A DNA stretch of 64,000 bases from Tellurirhabdus bombi (GTDB lineage: Bacteria; Bacteroidota; Bacteroidia; Cytophagales; Spirosomataceae), in NCBI RefSeq assembly GCF_021484805.1, contig NZ_CP090557.1, forward strand, positions 2,926,001 to 2,990,000, given 5' to 3'. The translations under genes were made by a program, and so were the position numbers. Each line of letters starts with the position of its first letter. The first letter of the stretch is position 1. This document shows, in pieces, positions 8,359 to 18,311 of this stretch. Below the pieces are notes generated by a model that searched no databases, was not told where the DNA came from, and worked only from the letters and a program-made list of their open reading frames with translations.

Positions 8359-11190
8359 ATGAATCCATTCATACATTTCCTCCGCTTTTTTACTCTGGCT
8401 GACAACGGAAAAGCGGTGCCGAATAATTACAACCAACCCGACAGCACCCACGCTGATCTGCCCGTTGTCGCTGGTGATCGCCTGCGGTTTCTGGTGCCCC
8501 GTTCGGATTTAGGTGGACTTGATTTTAGTCGTCTAGCCATCCATTTACTTCGTCATCCGGTGGACTTTCCGCCCCCGAACGATTCGATCATAAACTACCC
8601 CCCTCCCGAACCGGTTTTACCCGATCCGATTGGCGGTTTGCGGCCACAATTGGGGGAAATCAGCAGCGTGGTCAGGCTGCGCGTTAATTCCGCGCCGAAA
8701 GAAGGTGAACACCGCCAATTCGCGCTGTTAGTGGATATTCCCAATGCGCTCAACTCGTTTAATAATAATCTGGCTTTGAATAAGCCGGTTATGGTAAGTA
8801 GCGCGGCGGGTCCAGCCTGGGCATCCGAGCACTTGACCGATGGATTAGGCGGTATTGGGTGGAGTTCAGATGGTCAGCTGTCGGTTCAGGATCATGTCGA
8901 ATACGTGGTGATTGATCTGGAAGAATCCGCGCTCATTGAATCGGTTACGTTGGTGCCGACCTTTGGCCAAGGCTGGCCCATTGATTTTACGATTGATCTA
9001 TCAGACGATAATTCGACGTGGACAACGGCCATTACCAAAACGGGGGCTGTTCAGCCGCAGGCTCCACAAACCTTCGCCATGCCTGCCAAGGCTTACGGGC
9101 GGTACGTCAGGATTCGGGCCACGAAATTACGGTACATCAACCCGTTGGACCCGTATTACCGTTTCCAGTTAGGCGAAGTCCAGATTGCGGGAAAACTAGC
9201 CGACGAAGTGCGGACATTGGGCGGTACCTTTTCGGGGCAAAAAAGCGATCTGACTGAGTATGTGCAGGCTATCAAAGCCCACTTTCAGGCCAATCCATAC
9301 ACGCCCGTCAGTGTCATCGAGGATGGGAACGAACTGGAAATTCGCTTTCACCACTCCGAACGGTTCCGACTGGGACACGCGCCGGTTCGCGTTGGTCTCG
9401 GAGCCGTGACTGAATCCAACACCAACCAGCCGACGATGGCCGCGCGAAAAATGGAGACGGTTACCATTGGCGCAAAAGATGCCTACACATTGGTACTCAG
9501 TGATGACATCGAAGCGGGTAACGTCTTCACGTTGGCCGGTAAGAGCTACACCGCCTCCGGGAAGGAGCAGCCTGCCGCTATTTTACGGGCATTAGGCGTT
9601 CCGGACGGGAAAATCACGGTTCCTTCGGGTACGCCTGTCGGTCTGAGCGTTCAGAAAGGCAACTATACCTTGGCCAACACCAACCAGCCGCGCATCGAGC
9701 TGTTGTATACAGGTAATAACGGCGGTGGTCAGGATATCTACCAGGCGTTTGTCGGTGCCGACGTACAACCCGGAAACTTGTATCAGATTTCGGCTCCGGG
9801 CCTGACCACGCGCTCGAAAATCGCTACGGAGTCTGACACGAAAGTCAGCATCGAGGCTTTTTTCAATAACAGCGGCGATCCCGGGCGAATGGCTATTCCG
9901 CAGGGACAAGTCCCGACCGCTGTGGCGATAGCGGGTACCCGAACCTACGAAAACACGAATAACCCATCGCTCGGACTAACCGGAAAGGTAACCACCCCGG
10001 CCAAAGTCGTGGATCGGTACGCCATTTCGATTGGGTCGAGCATTCGGCGCGGAAACCAGTACGTGTTGGGAGCGGCCACGGTCATTGCCGATCAGGACGA
10101 CACCACGATCGACATTGCCCGTAAGTTTGGGCATGGGTCTAATCCGTTTACGGTTGAAATCCCGACCGGTCAACAGCTTACCGCCTACGCCACGCCGGGA
10201 CTGCTCTACGGGCCTGAACATATTGCGGATGTCGAAGTCATCGAGGGGGCCAATTGGACCAAAAGCGGCCAACTCGTGGCCGATGTCGTTATCCCCGAAG
10301 GCTTGAAAGGTGACCGGTACGCCTTAGCGCTGTGGGATTGGAAAGCTAAAAAAGTCATTGCCCAGTCGAACTACCTGCGCATTCGACCAACCGAAAAAGA
10401 TACGCTGGTGATCCGCTATGGTGACCCCGAACAAGTCTACGGCTACGAATACTCCGAGCCCGGCTTGTTTCAGCAAATGCGCTTACCCATCTGCCTTAAT
10501 GAGGGCAGGCTTCAGCAACAAGAAAACATCTGGGACACGCTCGACGAAATTCGGGTGCGGGACCGAACCACGGGCATCCTACAACGGGAGCTCATCACCC
10601 GGGCTTTACCCGAGTCATTCCATCTCGCACTTTGGGCGGCACTCAAACACCGTGAAGTGTGGATAAACGGGAAGCCTTTCCGTAGTGAGGGAGAGTACAA
10701 GCAATCGGCTGCCGTTGGAAAACGGAGGCTCATGAATGGCGTCGCAACGGTGGTGGAAACGGGGAAGCACTGGACGAATTACGCACAAAATAAGCCCTAC
10801 TTATCCAGTTATGAGTCAGCTGGTTATGCATTTGTAAAGTCGATTGTACCAAACACTACCTTGAATTGCTGGTTGCAGGAGGGCAATTTTGTTCAACGCA
10901 TTTACGGCGGACAGGCCATTGAGCCGCAGGTATACCAGCTTCTGGTACAGGGCACATCGGAGCGTTTGGCAGTGATCGTTTTTCTAAACGGCACTGCCAG
11001 CCTCCGAGCCATCTTAGAACCCACCATTCTGAACCGCATTGATTCGGTGTTGGTGGTCGAAGCAGGAAGCCAGGTGATCATCGAAGCCCGTCCGTTCACA
11101 ACCGATTTTGACGTAAATGCGTGGTTTAACCAGCTCGCTGAATCGGATCAGGGAGCCTTCACCAACGAATACACGGACGAGTTTTTATGA
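8359..11190 (+). CDS. Tail protein with discoidin-like (F5/8 type C) domain
   Basis: The start is placed at the ATG at 8359 rather than further upstream, because this leaves 1 bp after the previous stop and avoids a 110-bp overlap; the product is 943 aa. Residues ~135-278 form an F5/8 type C (discoidin) module: NLALNKPV..SS start, ASEHLTDG, a beta-sandwich core and GRYVRIRATKLRY..LGEVQIAG end. Such modules bind carbohydrate. Downstream are several beta-rich repeats sharing an N-T-N-Q/N-P pattern (TNQPTM, TNQPRI, TNNPSL). It probably acts in receptor recognition at the tail tip. The stop overlaps the next start (ATGA at 11187). Confidence 0.82.
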   Translation: MNPFIHFLRFFTLADNGKAVPNNYNQPDSTHADLPVVAGDRLRFLVPRSDLGGLDFSRLAIHLLRHPVDFPPPNDSIINYPPPEPVLPDPIGGLRPQLGEISSVVRLRVNSAPKEGEHRQFALLVDIPNALNSFNNNLALNKPVMVSSAAGPAWASEHLTDGLGGIGWSSDGQLSVQDHVEYVVIDLEESALIESVTLVPTFGQGWPIDFTIDLSDDNSTWTTAITKTGAVQPQAPQTFAMPAKAYGRYVRIRATKLRYINPLDPYYRFQLGEVQIAGKLADEVRTLGGTFSGQKSDLTEYVQAIKAHFQANPYTPVSVIEDGNELEIRFHHSERFRLGHAPVRVGLGAVTESNTNQPTMAARKMETVTIGAKDAYTLVLSDDIEAGNVFTLAGKSYTASGKEQPAAILRALGVPDGKITVPSGTPVGLSVQKGNYTLANTNQPRIELLYTGNNGGGQDIYQAFVGADVQPGNLYQISAPGLTTRSKIATESDTKVSIEAFFNNSGDPGRMAIPQGQVPTAVAIAGTRTYENTNNPSLGLTGKVTTPAKVVDRYAISIGSSIRRGNQYVLGAATVIADQDDTTIDIARKFGHGSNPFTVEIPTGQQLTAYATPGLLYGPEHIADVEVIEGANWTKSGQLVADVVIPEGLKGDRYALALWDWKAKKVIAQSNYLRIRPTEKDTLVIRYGDPEQVYGYEYSEPGLFQQMRLPICLNEGRLQQQENIWDTLDEIRVRDRTTGILQRELITRALPESFHLALWAALKHREVWINGKPFRSEGEYKQSAAVGKRRLMNGVATVVETGKHWTNYAQNKPYLSSYESAGYAFVKSIVPNTTLNCWLQEGNFVQRIYGGQAIEPQVYQLLVQGTSERLAVIVFLNGTASLRAILEPTILNRIDSVLVVEAGSQVIIEARPFTTDFDVNAWFNQLAESDQGAFTNEYTDEFL

Positions 11191-14100
11191 CCCTCGAAGA
11201 GTTTAACGCCAAAGTCGATCAGTATCTCCCTTCCAATATTACTCAGGCGATCAGCGCGACCGAACTGCGCACTATTCTCAAAGTATTAGGGCAAGAGCTT
11301 TTTGGCGTAGCGGACTCGCTACGGGGCGGCTGGACGCCTGAACTGGCCCTGGTGGTTAATGGGCAAAATCTAGTCGTTCAACTCAAAGACTGGTCGGGTG
11401 GTACCGGCAACAAGCCGACTTCCGTACCGGCTTACGTTGGGCAAAATGGCTACGTGACGAACATCGCCAACGCCATCAACATTCGGGGTATTCAGGGGCT
11501 GCCGGGCAACAAGGGAGATCAAGGTAACAAAGGGTGGACTCCCCGGCATATATCGGAAGTTGACGGCAGCCGGATTGTTTTCAAGCTTACTGGATACGTT
11601 GGTGGTGAAGGAACCGCGCCAACCACCGATGTCGGAAAGTATTTTGGGGTCAATGGGTATGTGACAAACATTGCCGATGCGTTAGACTACCGGGGGCCTA
11701 TTGGCAGCGTTACGCCTGAATTACAGACACTCCTCCAAAACACTCAGAATGCCGCTTCGGTTGCAACGCAGTCCAAAGATTTAGCTATGTCTGCGGCTCT
11801 CAATCTGACCCTTTCGGTTGAACAGATGACGGCTTCCAAGACGCAGACGCTCGCTAATTTCAGCGCTTTTCAATTCGCGGGCTTAGAAACCATCGAAGTT
11901 CGAATTATCGGCACCAGCATCCTCAATAATTCCAATTCGGCCCCCAAGCGTTTCTTAGCTTCTGCTACCAAGATACTTGGCGATTCGGGAAACCAGACCA
12001 GGCATCTGGGATCTACAGGTGGTTCGCTCGCTTCGTTAGGCTGGGATTATCAGGTGTACGGTGGCCACGTTTTCTCACGACTAGCCAGTAAAGCCGGTTC
12101 ACAGCCCCTAAAATTCCAACATAACATGAAGCGGTACGTCTTGCGCTATTCGAAAGAAGTGAGCGGGGGTACGTTCGAAGTATGGGCCGATGGCGTGCTG
12201 AAACAGACAGTAAGTTGCGCGGGCGCACAGGCCTATGGGCAAGAAGTGACGCTCACCTGGCCGAGCGCGGGAATGCACACGGTTGAGATCAAGAACATGG
12301 TGGGTACGGTCTATATTGAGAGCCACGACGTTTGTCTGGATCGGCCTGGTTTGTATATCGTTGATGGTTCCTACGGAGGTAGTGCGATTAACAACTACCT
12401 AACCCTGAAGGGGAAAGAATCTAACCAAATCGATGGGATTGCCATTCAGGGCTGGAATGGCATCGACGCAGCCTTTGGTTTTAATGCCACCATTAAGCCC
12501 AAAGTAATATTTCTGCACAGTTTGGTCAACGATGCCGGTAGACCCGCCAGCCTTTTCGACCAGTATTATAAGCCCGGCATTGAGTACATCGTTCAGCGAT
12601 GCAATGAGTTGGCGATACAATTAATCGCGGTGGTGGAAATGGGCGGGCATATGTCTATGCCCGCCAGTGGTAGCTACCAAAACTTCCAGAAGCACAGTCA
12701 ATTGCTACTGGATCAGCGCGGAAAGCCCAACGTTACCGTGCTGGACTGGCACGGCAAAAGTGGCATGAGGACCACCGACCTGGTTGAACTGGATCGGCTG
12801 TCGAAGCGGTACTACAGCGTTACCAACCTGAACGTAGCGGCGGGAACATTCGCGGGGGATTTCATCCACCCCAACAACGTGGGTTACGCGGTTGAATTGG
12901 ATATGTTGCACGCGGCTACTGGGCTTAATTTCGACGGGAAACAAGGCGAGGCATTTGACGTGGCGTTGCTCAACAACCGACCGCGCACACCTCTTTCGCT
13001 GGCCGCCAAATTATATGCAGAAAGTTTTGTCGGTCTGACCGGTGTCCAGCGTACCCAGAAAAATGCGTACGGAGCCTTCTGTACCTACAGGAATATTGGA
13101 GTCTCTACCCACGTAGCCACGGGCGAAATTGAGGCCGCCTGGGCATCGAGCGAAGAGATCAACTTCCTGCCTGACGTAAACACCACAATTGCAGCCGGGG
13201 CGGTGGACACGTATGGACCCTACGCCTCCTTCAATTTTAGCAACCTTGGTGGCAGCATCAGCAATGCTGTCAATAATCCAGCAGTTTTCACGATCACCCT
13301 CGTGGTTGGAAAAGGCACTGCATCAGTCCGAATCAATACCAACTCGAACAGTGCGGTTATCAATCAATCTATCAAGGGCGTTGTTTTTACCCCGGCTCAC
13401 GCCGTTACCAGTGGATTCAGCATCAAAAATGAGTCGGATACCCCAATTATTTGCCACTACACGGTTGAGGCCATTGGGGGGGCTTTCCCGCTCATCACTC
13501 TTTCAGCAACCAAGCTCTATGGGTTTTATTTGACTGGAACCGAGCACGCCTGTATCCCTGGACGAGCCTTGGATAAGCTGCGTGACATGATTCCAAGTGC
13601 CGTTGTGGCGGGTGAAATTCCAGTGGAGAAAATCAACATTGGGCAGCGTTATATTGAGTCCGTCAATGGCAAGTCAGTCAAGAGTGTCGCTATCGGGAAA
13701 GAAATCTACAAGCCATTCCAGAGCGGCTTTTTCGGGCTGTATCGGCTCCAAAACACAACGGAGGTCGATCTGCGCGAATTCACCATTGTAGGAACAGTGG
13801 TTAATAATAACTACTCCGAAAAGTACGGCTCGAACCTAACGACAGTTGATTCCAACCAGGCATACGCTCAGGCATCGGGAACGTTTAACGACACGTTTGC
13901 CGGTAAGACGTTTACGCTAGTGGGTGCGATTCCGGGCGAGGCCACTGGCATCTCAGTGCAGTTGTATGGCAACGCTACTTATTTAGGGCTTCGTGCTGAC
14001 GGAAGTTGGGCGAACGATGGCGGCAATCACGGCACCGCACCGGACGTATTGGCCAACACGCGTCACTACCGAGGCAAAACGTTTGCCATCACCTTCCAGA

Positions 14101-14225
14101 TGCCTCCTAGTGAGCTATTTGCGGGGGCAAACAGAGTCTTCCGGATTTACTATAAAACAGGAGGGGGTAACCACTCCTGGCTAGATTGGGCCTTATGCGA
14201 AGGCTCAAAAGCGACAGTGTACTAA
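11187..14225 (+). CDS. Tail fibre/tailspike with SGNH-hydrolase domain
   Basis: A 1012-residue protein. Residues ~50-175 hold two copies of a tail-fibre motif (VGQNGYVTNIANAINI / FGVNGYVTNIADALDY), separated by a short collagen-like GIQGLPGNKGDQGNKG segment. Residues ~238-570 form an SGNH-type hydrolase: a GTS nucleophile block (~242-244), an HSLVND block (~443-448) and a D558xxH561 pair in DFIHPNNVGY. SGNH enzymes cleave esters, including O-acetyl groups on polysaccharides, so this could deacetylate surface glycans during adsorption. The C-terminal ~400 residues are beta-rich and unassigned. The classic GDS is GTS here, so activity is likely but not certain. Confidence 0.8.
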   Translation: MTLEEFNAKVDQYLPSNITQAISATELRTILKVLGQELFGVADSLRGGWTPELALVVNGQNLVVQLKDWSGGTGNKPTSVPAYVGQNGYVTNIANAINIRGIQGLPGNKGDQGNKGWTPRHISEVDGSRIVFKLTGYVGGEGTAPTTDVGKYFGVNGYVTNIADALDYRGPIGSVTPELQTLLQNTQNAASVATQSKDLAMSAALNLTLSVEQMTASKTQTLANFSAFQFAGLETIEVRIIGTSILNNSNSAPKRFLASATKILGDSGNQTRHLGSTGGSLASLGWDYQVYGGHVFSRLASKAGSQPLKFQHNMKRYVLRYSKEVSGGTFEVWADGVLKQTVSCAGAQAYGQEVTLTWPSAGMHTVEIKNMVGTVYIESHDVCLDRPGLYIVDGSYGGSAINNYLTLKGKESNQIDGIAIQGWNGIDAAFGFNATIKPKVIFLHSLVNDAGRPASLFDQYYKPGIEYIVQRCNELAIQLIAVVEMGGHMSMPASGSYQNFQKHSQLLLDQRGKPNVTVLDWHGKSGMRTTDLVELDRLSKRYYSVTNLNVAAGTFAGDFIHPNNVGYAVELDMLHAATGLNFDGKQGEAFDVALLNNRPRTPLSLAAKLYAESFVGLTGVQRTQKNAYGAFCTYRNIGVSTHVATGEIEAAWASSEEINFLPDVNTTIAAGAVDTYGPYASFNFSNLGGSISNAVNNPAVFTITLVVGKGTASVRINTNSNSAVINQSIKGVVFTPAHAVTSGFSIKNESDTPIICHYTVEAIGGAFPLITLSATKLYGFYLTGTEHACIPGRALDKLRDMIPSAVVAGEIPVEKINIGQRYIESVNGKSVKSVAIGKEIYKPFQSGFFGLYRLQNTTEVDLREFTIVGTVVNNNYSEKYGSNLTTVDSNQAYAQASGTFNDTFAGKTFTLVGAIPGEATGISVQLYGNATYLGLRADGSWANDGGNHGTAPDVLANTRHYRGKTFAITFQMPPSELFAGANRVFRIYYKTGGGNHSWLDWALCEGSKATVY

Positions 14226-14237
14226 AAATGCATAACT

Positions 14238-14435
14238 GTGAAAAAAGCCTATAAGCCCAAACTACTCAGTGTCGATCAGGTGTCCGGGACGGTCGTCTTA
14301 TCGACCCGAGCGCCAGATAAAACTGAAATCCCGGTTCAGATTGATGATAAAAGCTATACCGGCATAGTAACCGGTGGCCAGGTCTGGATTCAAACGGGAA
14401 CCCCTTTTAAGAACACGCACTCCATTATTTTTTAA
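14238..14435 (+). CDS. Small phage protein (65 aa)
   Basis: A 65-residue basic protein starting with GTG at 14238, 12 bp after the tailspike stop and 2 bp before the next gene. The sequence is beta-rich (VSGTVVLSTRAPDKTEIPVQI) with no signal peptide or membrane segment. The tight packing on both sides supports it being real. It may be a small structural or fibre-assembly protein; no family was recognised. Confidence 0.6.
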   Translation: MKKAYKPKLLSVDQVSGTVVLSTRAPDKTEIPVQIDDKSYTGIVTGGQVWIQTGTPFKNTHSIIF

Positions 14436-14437
14436 TC

Positions 14438-15367
14438 ATGTCCGCACTCGCAGAAATCACATCGGGAGCCAAAGCAGGCAGTACGCAGGTCAAAGTGACC
14501 CGCACGGCGGCCAACGGCACGGGTATCTTCGTATACCGGGGGGCGTTACTGCTTGGTTCGGCTTCTTTGGTGGCGGGTGTGGCGCTGGTTAACCTGGCTA
14601 CGCCGCTGGCCACGGGCGATGTGATTCAGGCCAGTGTTACCAGCAAGGGCAACCAGTGCGGCAACCCTGTCACGGTTGTTGCCAATCCCATTAAGGTGAC
14701 GGGCTGGAAGTCGGCCACGGAGGTGAACGTAGTGCAGGAAAACGGTCAGCAACTGACCATGCCGGTAAGCCAGTTCGTTCAGATGTACGGCTACCAACCG
14801 GCTTCCGTTTTTGATTCGATTGGCACCAATGCCGTGCTGCAACCCGAATACGTTCCCGCTGAAGTCTGTCCAATTGCCTTCGACCTAAATACGGAGAAGC
14901 AGGCCGGTCAGACCGTTTTGACGGTGACCAATGTGCAAAACACCAAGGGAGGAACGCTGATCAGCTGGAACGAAGGCCCCTACTCAAATACCATCGCGCA
15001 GACCTACACCGAAGCCACGGCGGTAACCATCGACGTGAAAGGGGCGGACGATACCACACCCCTGCGCCGGTCGATTGCGGTAGCGATTCTGGAAGCAACG
15101 CCCGAAAACGGTTCCATTACGGGACTAAGCTGGAAATCCGACTCCATTAGGCGGGGTTTCAACGCCATTGCCCATTGTCAAAACCAGCTTCAGTTTCGCC
15201 TGGAAGGATTCGATTTCGCTTGGCGGGATGCGATTTTTTACCCGCCAACGCAGAATGAACAGATCTACCATCCCGTGCCGAACGGCAGCTACACCCTTTG
15301 GGCCCGGGAGAAAGGCGATTCAGCCGAAGCCAACTGGATGTCACTCACCTTTACGCTTAATACTTAA
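14438..15367 (+). CDS. Beta-rich phage structural protein (309 aa)
   Basis: A 309-residue, Thr/Val/Ala-rich protein between the tailspike and the head genes. Two halves can be seen: an N-terminal beta-rich part (to ~110) and a C-terminal part ending in a sandwich-like segment (NGSYTLWAREKGDSAEANWMSLTF). This resembles the Ig-like add-on domains common in phage tail and fibre proteins. No catalytic motif is visible. It is co-directional with, and 2 bp from, the small upstream gene. A tail-fibre-associated or decoration role is inferred from context. Confidence 0.7.
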   Translation: MSALAEITSGAKAGSTQVKVTRTAANGTGIFVYRGALLLGSASLVAGVALVNLATPLATGDVIQASVTSKGNQCGNPVTVVANPIKVTGWKSATEVNVVQENGQQLTMPVSQFVQMYGYQPASVFDSIGTNAVLQPEYVPAEVCPIAFDLNTEKQAGQTVLTVTNVQNTKGGTLISWNEGPYSNTIAQTYTEATAVTIDVKGADDTTPLRRSIAVAILEATPENGSITGLSWKSDSIRRGFNAIAHCQNQLQFRLEGFDFAWRDAIFYPPTQNEQIYHPVPNGSYTLWAREKGDSAEANWMSLTFTLNT

Positions 15368-15384
15368 CACAGTAAACAACAACC

Positions 15385-16338
15385 ATGAGCAATTTACAAG
15401 ATTTCGTTTCGGAATATTCCGGCAAAAACAGCGCGTTGCGCATTCCGGGATCACGCAAACCCCTGCCAAAAGGCCGCTACATCGCCTTAGCGCTGGTACC
15501 TAAAAACTTACTCCCGGATATCGGCTCTGCCACGGAGTTTACGCTGCCAGGCGGTGGTTCGGCTACCAAAATCACGACCGCCAACATCGTCTCGACGCTG
15601 GTCACGCTGGCGCTGCATTCGCAGGCCTGGTTCTTTGGCAACCATACCGTTTCGGGCCTACGGGGTAAGCCCACCGAAATGAAGGAAAGTGCCGTGTTCG
15701 GTACCCGCACGGAAGCGCTGGGAACGGGCGAAATCCGGGAGCAGATGGACTTTTTGTTCAAGTACTTCTTTTTGAACCGGGAATTCTTCAACGAACTGCG
15801 GGCCAACTATTCGGAGTATGACTTGTACGTATTTACCGATCGCTCCGTCGAGGTGATTCGCTACGACCTGGACGAGCCGATGTTCCTCAATATCGGTGAT
15901 GAGGTTTCGGGCGATATCAATACCAGCGTGATTGGCGGTTTCTCCATCATCTTCAGCCGCGAAGGACAGATTATTCCCTCGTTTGGCAAGTTCGAAACGC
16001 AGCTTTCGGCGTCGAATGCGCGGTTCACGTTTGGTGCAGGTAGCGCAACCGGTCTGACGCTGGTAGTGGGCACGAACAAACCGTACGTCTACACCATGGC
16101 GACCGGTACCGGTGGGTCGATTACCCGGGCGGTGGCCACGGGCAGCGGCGTCACTTACGCCATTTTTACGGGCGATGGGGAGCCAATTCCAACGGGTCAA
16201 CCCGTCACGATCGCAACCGGCACCGGCGTGATCACGGTCGGCAACGCGCTTCCAGCGGGTACGTACCGCTACAAAGTACTGGCCTCGAACAGCACGGGCG
16301 TGATGGGTGAATACGAAATCGAAATCCGCGTAGCCTAA
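15385..16338 (+). CDS. Phage structural protein (317 aa) with Ala/Gly/Thr-rich C-terminal region
   Basis: A 317-residue protein encoded just before the portal gene. Residues ~1-200 form a mixed alpha/beta domain. The C-terminal ~110 residues are Gly/Thr/Ala/Val-rich strands (e.g. TGTGGSITRAVATGSGVTYAIF), ending in an Ig-like motif (LPAGTYRYKVLASNSTGVMGEYEIEIRV). A two-domain body plus an Ig-like tail is common in phage tail-tube and head-decoration proteins, but which of these it is cannot be settled from the sequence. A 17-bp gap separates it from the previous gene. Confidence 0.7.
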   Translation: MSNLQDFVSEYSGKNSALRIPGSRKPLPKGRYIALALVPKNLLPDIGSATEFTLPGGGSATKITTANIVSTLVTLALHSQAWFFGNHTVSGLRGKPTEMKESAVFGTRTEALGTGEIREQMDFLFKYFFLNREFFNELRANYSEYDLYVFTDRSVEVIRYDLDEPMFLNIGDEVSGDINTSVIGGFSIIFSREGQIIPSFGKFETQLSASNARFTFGAGSATGLTLVVGTNKPYVYTMATGTGGSITRAVATGSGVTYAIFTGDGEPIPTGQPVTIATGTGVITVGNALPAGTYRYKVLASNSTGVMGEYEIEIRVA

Positions 16339-16348
16339 ACCGCAACCG

Positions 16349-18310
16349 ATGCTGACACTTGATCAAATCATGCCGTACCTGAACCTGTCCACCGGATCAA
16401 CCGGTGTGGTAGGAGTACGGCATGAATATCTCCAAAAAAGCATCGACCACCGCAAGCACCTCGAAAAGGTGTTTAGCAAAGCCTATCCGGATTATTTAGA
16501 CAAAACGCGTCCGAAAGAACGCGCCGAAAGCAAGCTGTACCGCAAGGAAGTCTACAAAAACACGTTTCGGGGGCTGCAAAAGCGCGTCATCAAATCGCTG
16601 GATTACATCCGGGAAGCCGACGACTTTAGCGTTGTGTGGCCCGAGTCGGAGGAGAAAGATACGCTGGAAGCGTTTGCTGACTCCCGTAAATTTTCTCCGG
16701 ATGGGTCTGCACTAAACTGGTTTTTCAAGCAGCTTCGGCCCCTGTATGTCAAAGATCCGAATGCGGTGCTGGTGGTGCTACCGATGCTGCAGGCTCCTTC
16801 CAATACCGAATACGTGGCACCGAAAGCCATGCTGGTACCCTGCGATAAGGTCTACATGCACCGGAAGGGTAAATTCGCCGTGTTGGAAGCGCCGGAAAAA
16901 TCGACGATTGTCACCCGTTCGGGGGATAAAGAGATTAAGTCCGAAACGGGCCGAATTCTTCTTTTTCTGGATGCGGACAGCTACACGATTGCCCGGCAAA
17001 TTGGCAAAACCAGCGAAACGGGGGGGCAAAACGACCTGATTCACTGGGAGATTTTAGGACTCACGGATGTCGAGAATGAGCAGGGTTTGAAGCTCAAAGC
17101 CTTTAGCCCGCCTTTGCACCATTGCCCTGTTATGCCTGCCGTGAAAATTGGTAAGGATGTCGAGGAAAGCAATGATTTCGGGGAGGAGTACTTTGAATCG
17201 ATTCTAGCCGATGCGTTACCGTCGATCGAACTCGCGCAGGGCAACCTGTCCGACATCCAGGTCGAAATGAACTTTCACGTGAGCTCGCAGGAGTGGCGTT
17301 ACGCGACCAAGCGATGTCCCGATGCGGGTAAGGAAGGCTATGGCCGTTGCGTTTCTGGATCGAAAGCCATCCTGAACGAAGAGGGTGTTCCTAAAGGCTG
17401 GACCCAGTGCACCAGCTGCAAAGGGACGGGCATGGAAATATCCGGTTCGGGCATGGACTTCATCGTTGTCAGTCCACCGTCCGCCAACAGTACGCAGGAA
17501 GAAGGCCGTCCCGCGCAATTGCCCACGCCGCCCGGAGGCTTCATTCCGCGCTCCATCGAGCCGCTCACCAAGTTTACCGAGCAGTATAACCGAAACAAGG
17601 AGGAAGCTTATCAGGAAATCAACATGCAATTCCTGATGCGCACCCCCTACGATGAATCGGGAGCCTCAAAGCGCTACGATCGGGAAGAAATGTACCGGGA
17701 ACTGAACACGCAAGGAGCTCACCTGTGCGGCATCCTGTCGGAGTTTTACACCTTCATCGGTCATTTGCGCTACCAGGGCAAGGTCGATAAGCAGTTGCCC
17801 AACGTACTGACGCCGGTGCGGTTTAACCTCGAAAATGCGGAGTTAACCCGGAATGAGCTCATCGAAGCGACCAAGAACAAATTCGATCCCAACCTGCGGA
17901 AAGCTTTAGAGAAAAAGCTGATTTCCTACCAGGCGGGGGAGAATTCGGACTATTACCGCCGCTACGAATTACGGGAAAAACTAGACCCGTTGCCGGGGCT
18001 GTCACCGGAAGAAAAAATGTTCCAGCTGTCGCTGGTCAAGCTGATTAACCCGCCCGGTTCACCGCAACTCCAAAAGGCGGTGGAGCGGATCATGTTTTCG
18101 ATTCATCTGGACGGACTCATCAGCGAAGCGATTCTGGAAGACAAGGATTTTCTGGGTCTGAAGCTGGATGCGCAACGCGAAAAGCTAATTACCGCCAATA
18201 AAGAGCTGGTGGGTGAACAGGGGACGTTCATTGGTCTGGATGGCAAGCCCGTTTCGGGATCATTCAGCCTGCAACCCCTGGTCGACGCCAAAAACCTGAA
18301 CCAGTTGTAA
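16349..18310 (+). CDS. Probable portal protein, with four-cysteine insertion
   Basis: A 653-residue protein immediately upstream of a MuF-like minor head gene, the usual portal position. The N-terminus is helical and charged; the middle contains a wing-like beta region; the C-terminal third is long helices (LIEATKNKFDPNLRKALEKKLISYQAGENSDYY split by turns), as in portal stems and crowns. An unusual insertion carries four cysteines (about C323, C334, C354, C357, the last two as CTSC), which looks like a zinc-binding knuckle. Portals form the dodecameric DNA channel of the capsid. The call rests on size, helical pattern and neighbours; no portal signature can be proven by eye. Confidence 0.75.
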   Translation: MLTLDQIMPYLNLSTGSTGVVGVRHEYLQKSIDHRKHLEKVFSKAYPDYLDKTRPKERAESKLYRKEVYKNTFRGLQKRVIKSLDYIREADDFSVVWPESEEKDTLEAFADSRKFSPDGSALNWFFKQLRPLYVKDPNAVLVVLPMLQAPSNTEYVAPKAMLVPCDKVYMHRKGKFAVLEAPEKSTIVTRSGDKEIKSETGRILLFLDADSYTIARQIGKTSETGGQNDLIHWEILGLTDVENEQGLKLKAFSPPLHHCPVMPAVKIGKDVEESNDFGEEYFESILADALPSIELAQGNLSDIQVEMNFHVSSQEWRYATKRCPDAGKEGYGRCVSGSKAILNEEGVPKGWTQCTSCKGTGMEISGSGMDFIVVSPPSANSTQEEGRPAQLPTPPGGFIPRSIEPLTKFTEQYNRNKEEAYQEINMQFLMRTPYDESGASKRYDREEMYRELNTQGAHLCGILSEFYTFIGHLRYQGKVDKQLPNVLTPVRFNLENAELTRNELIEATKNKFDPNLRKALEKKLISYQAGENSDYYRRYELREKLDPLPGLSPEEKMFQLSLVKLINPPGSPQLQKAVERIMFSIHLDGLISEAILEDKDFLGLKLDAQREKLITANKELVGEQGTFIGLDGKPVSGSFSLQPLVDAKNLNQL

Positions 18311-18311
18311 G

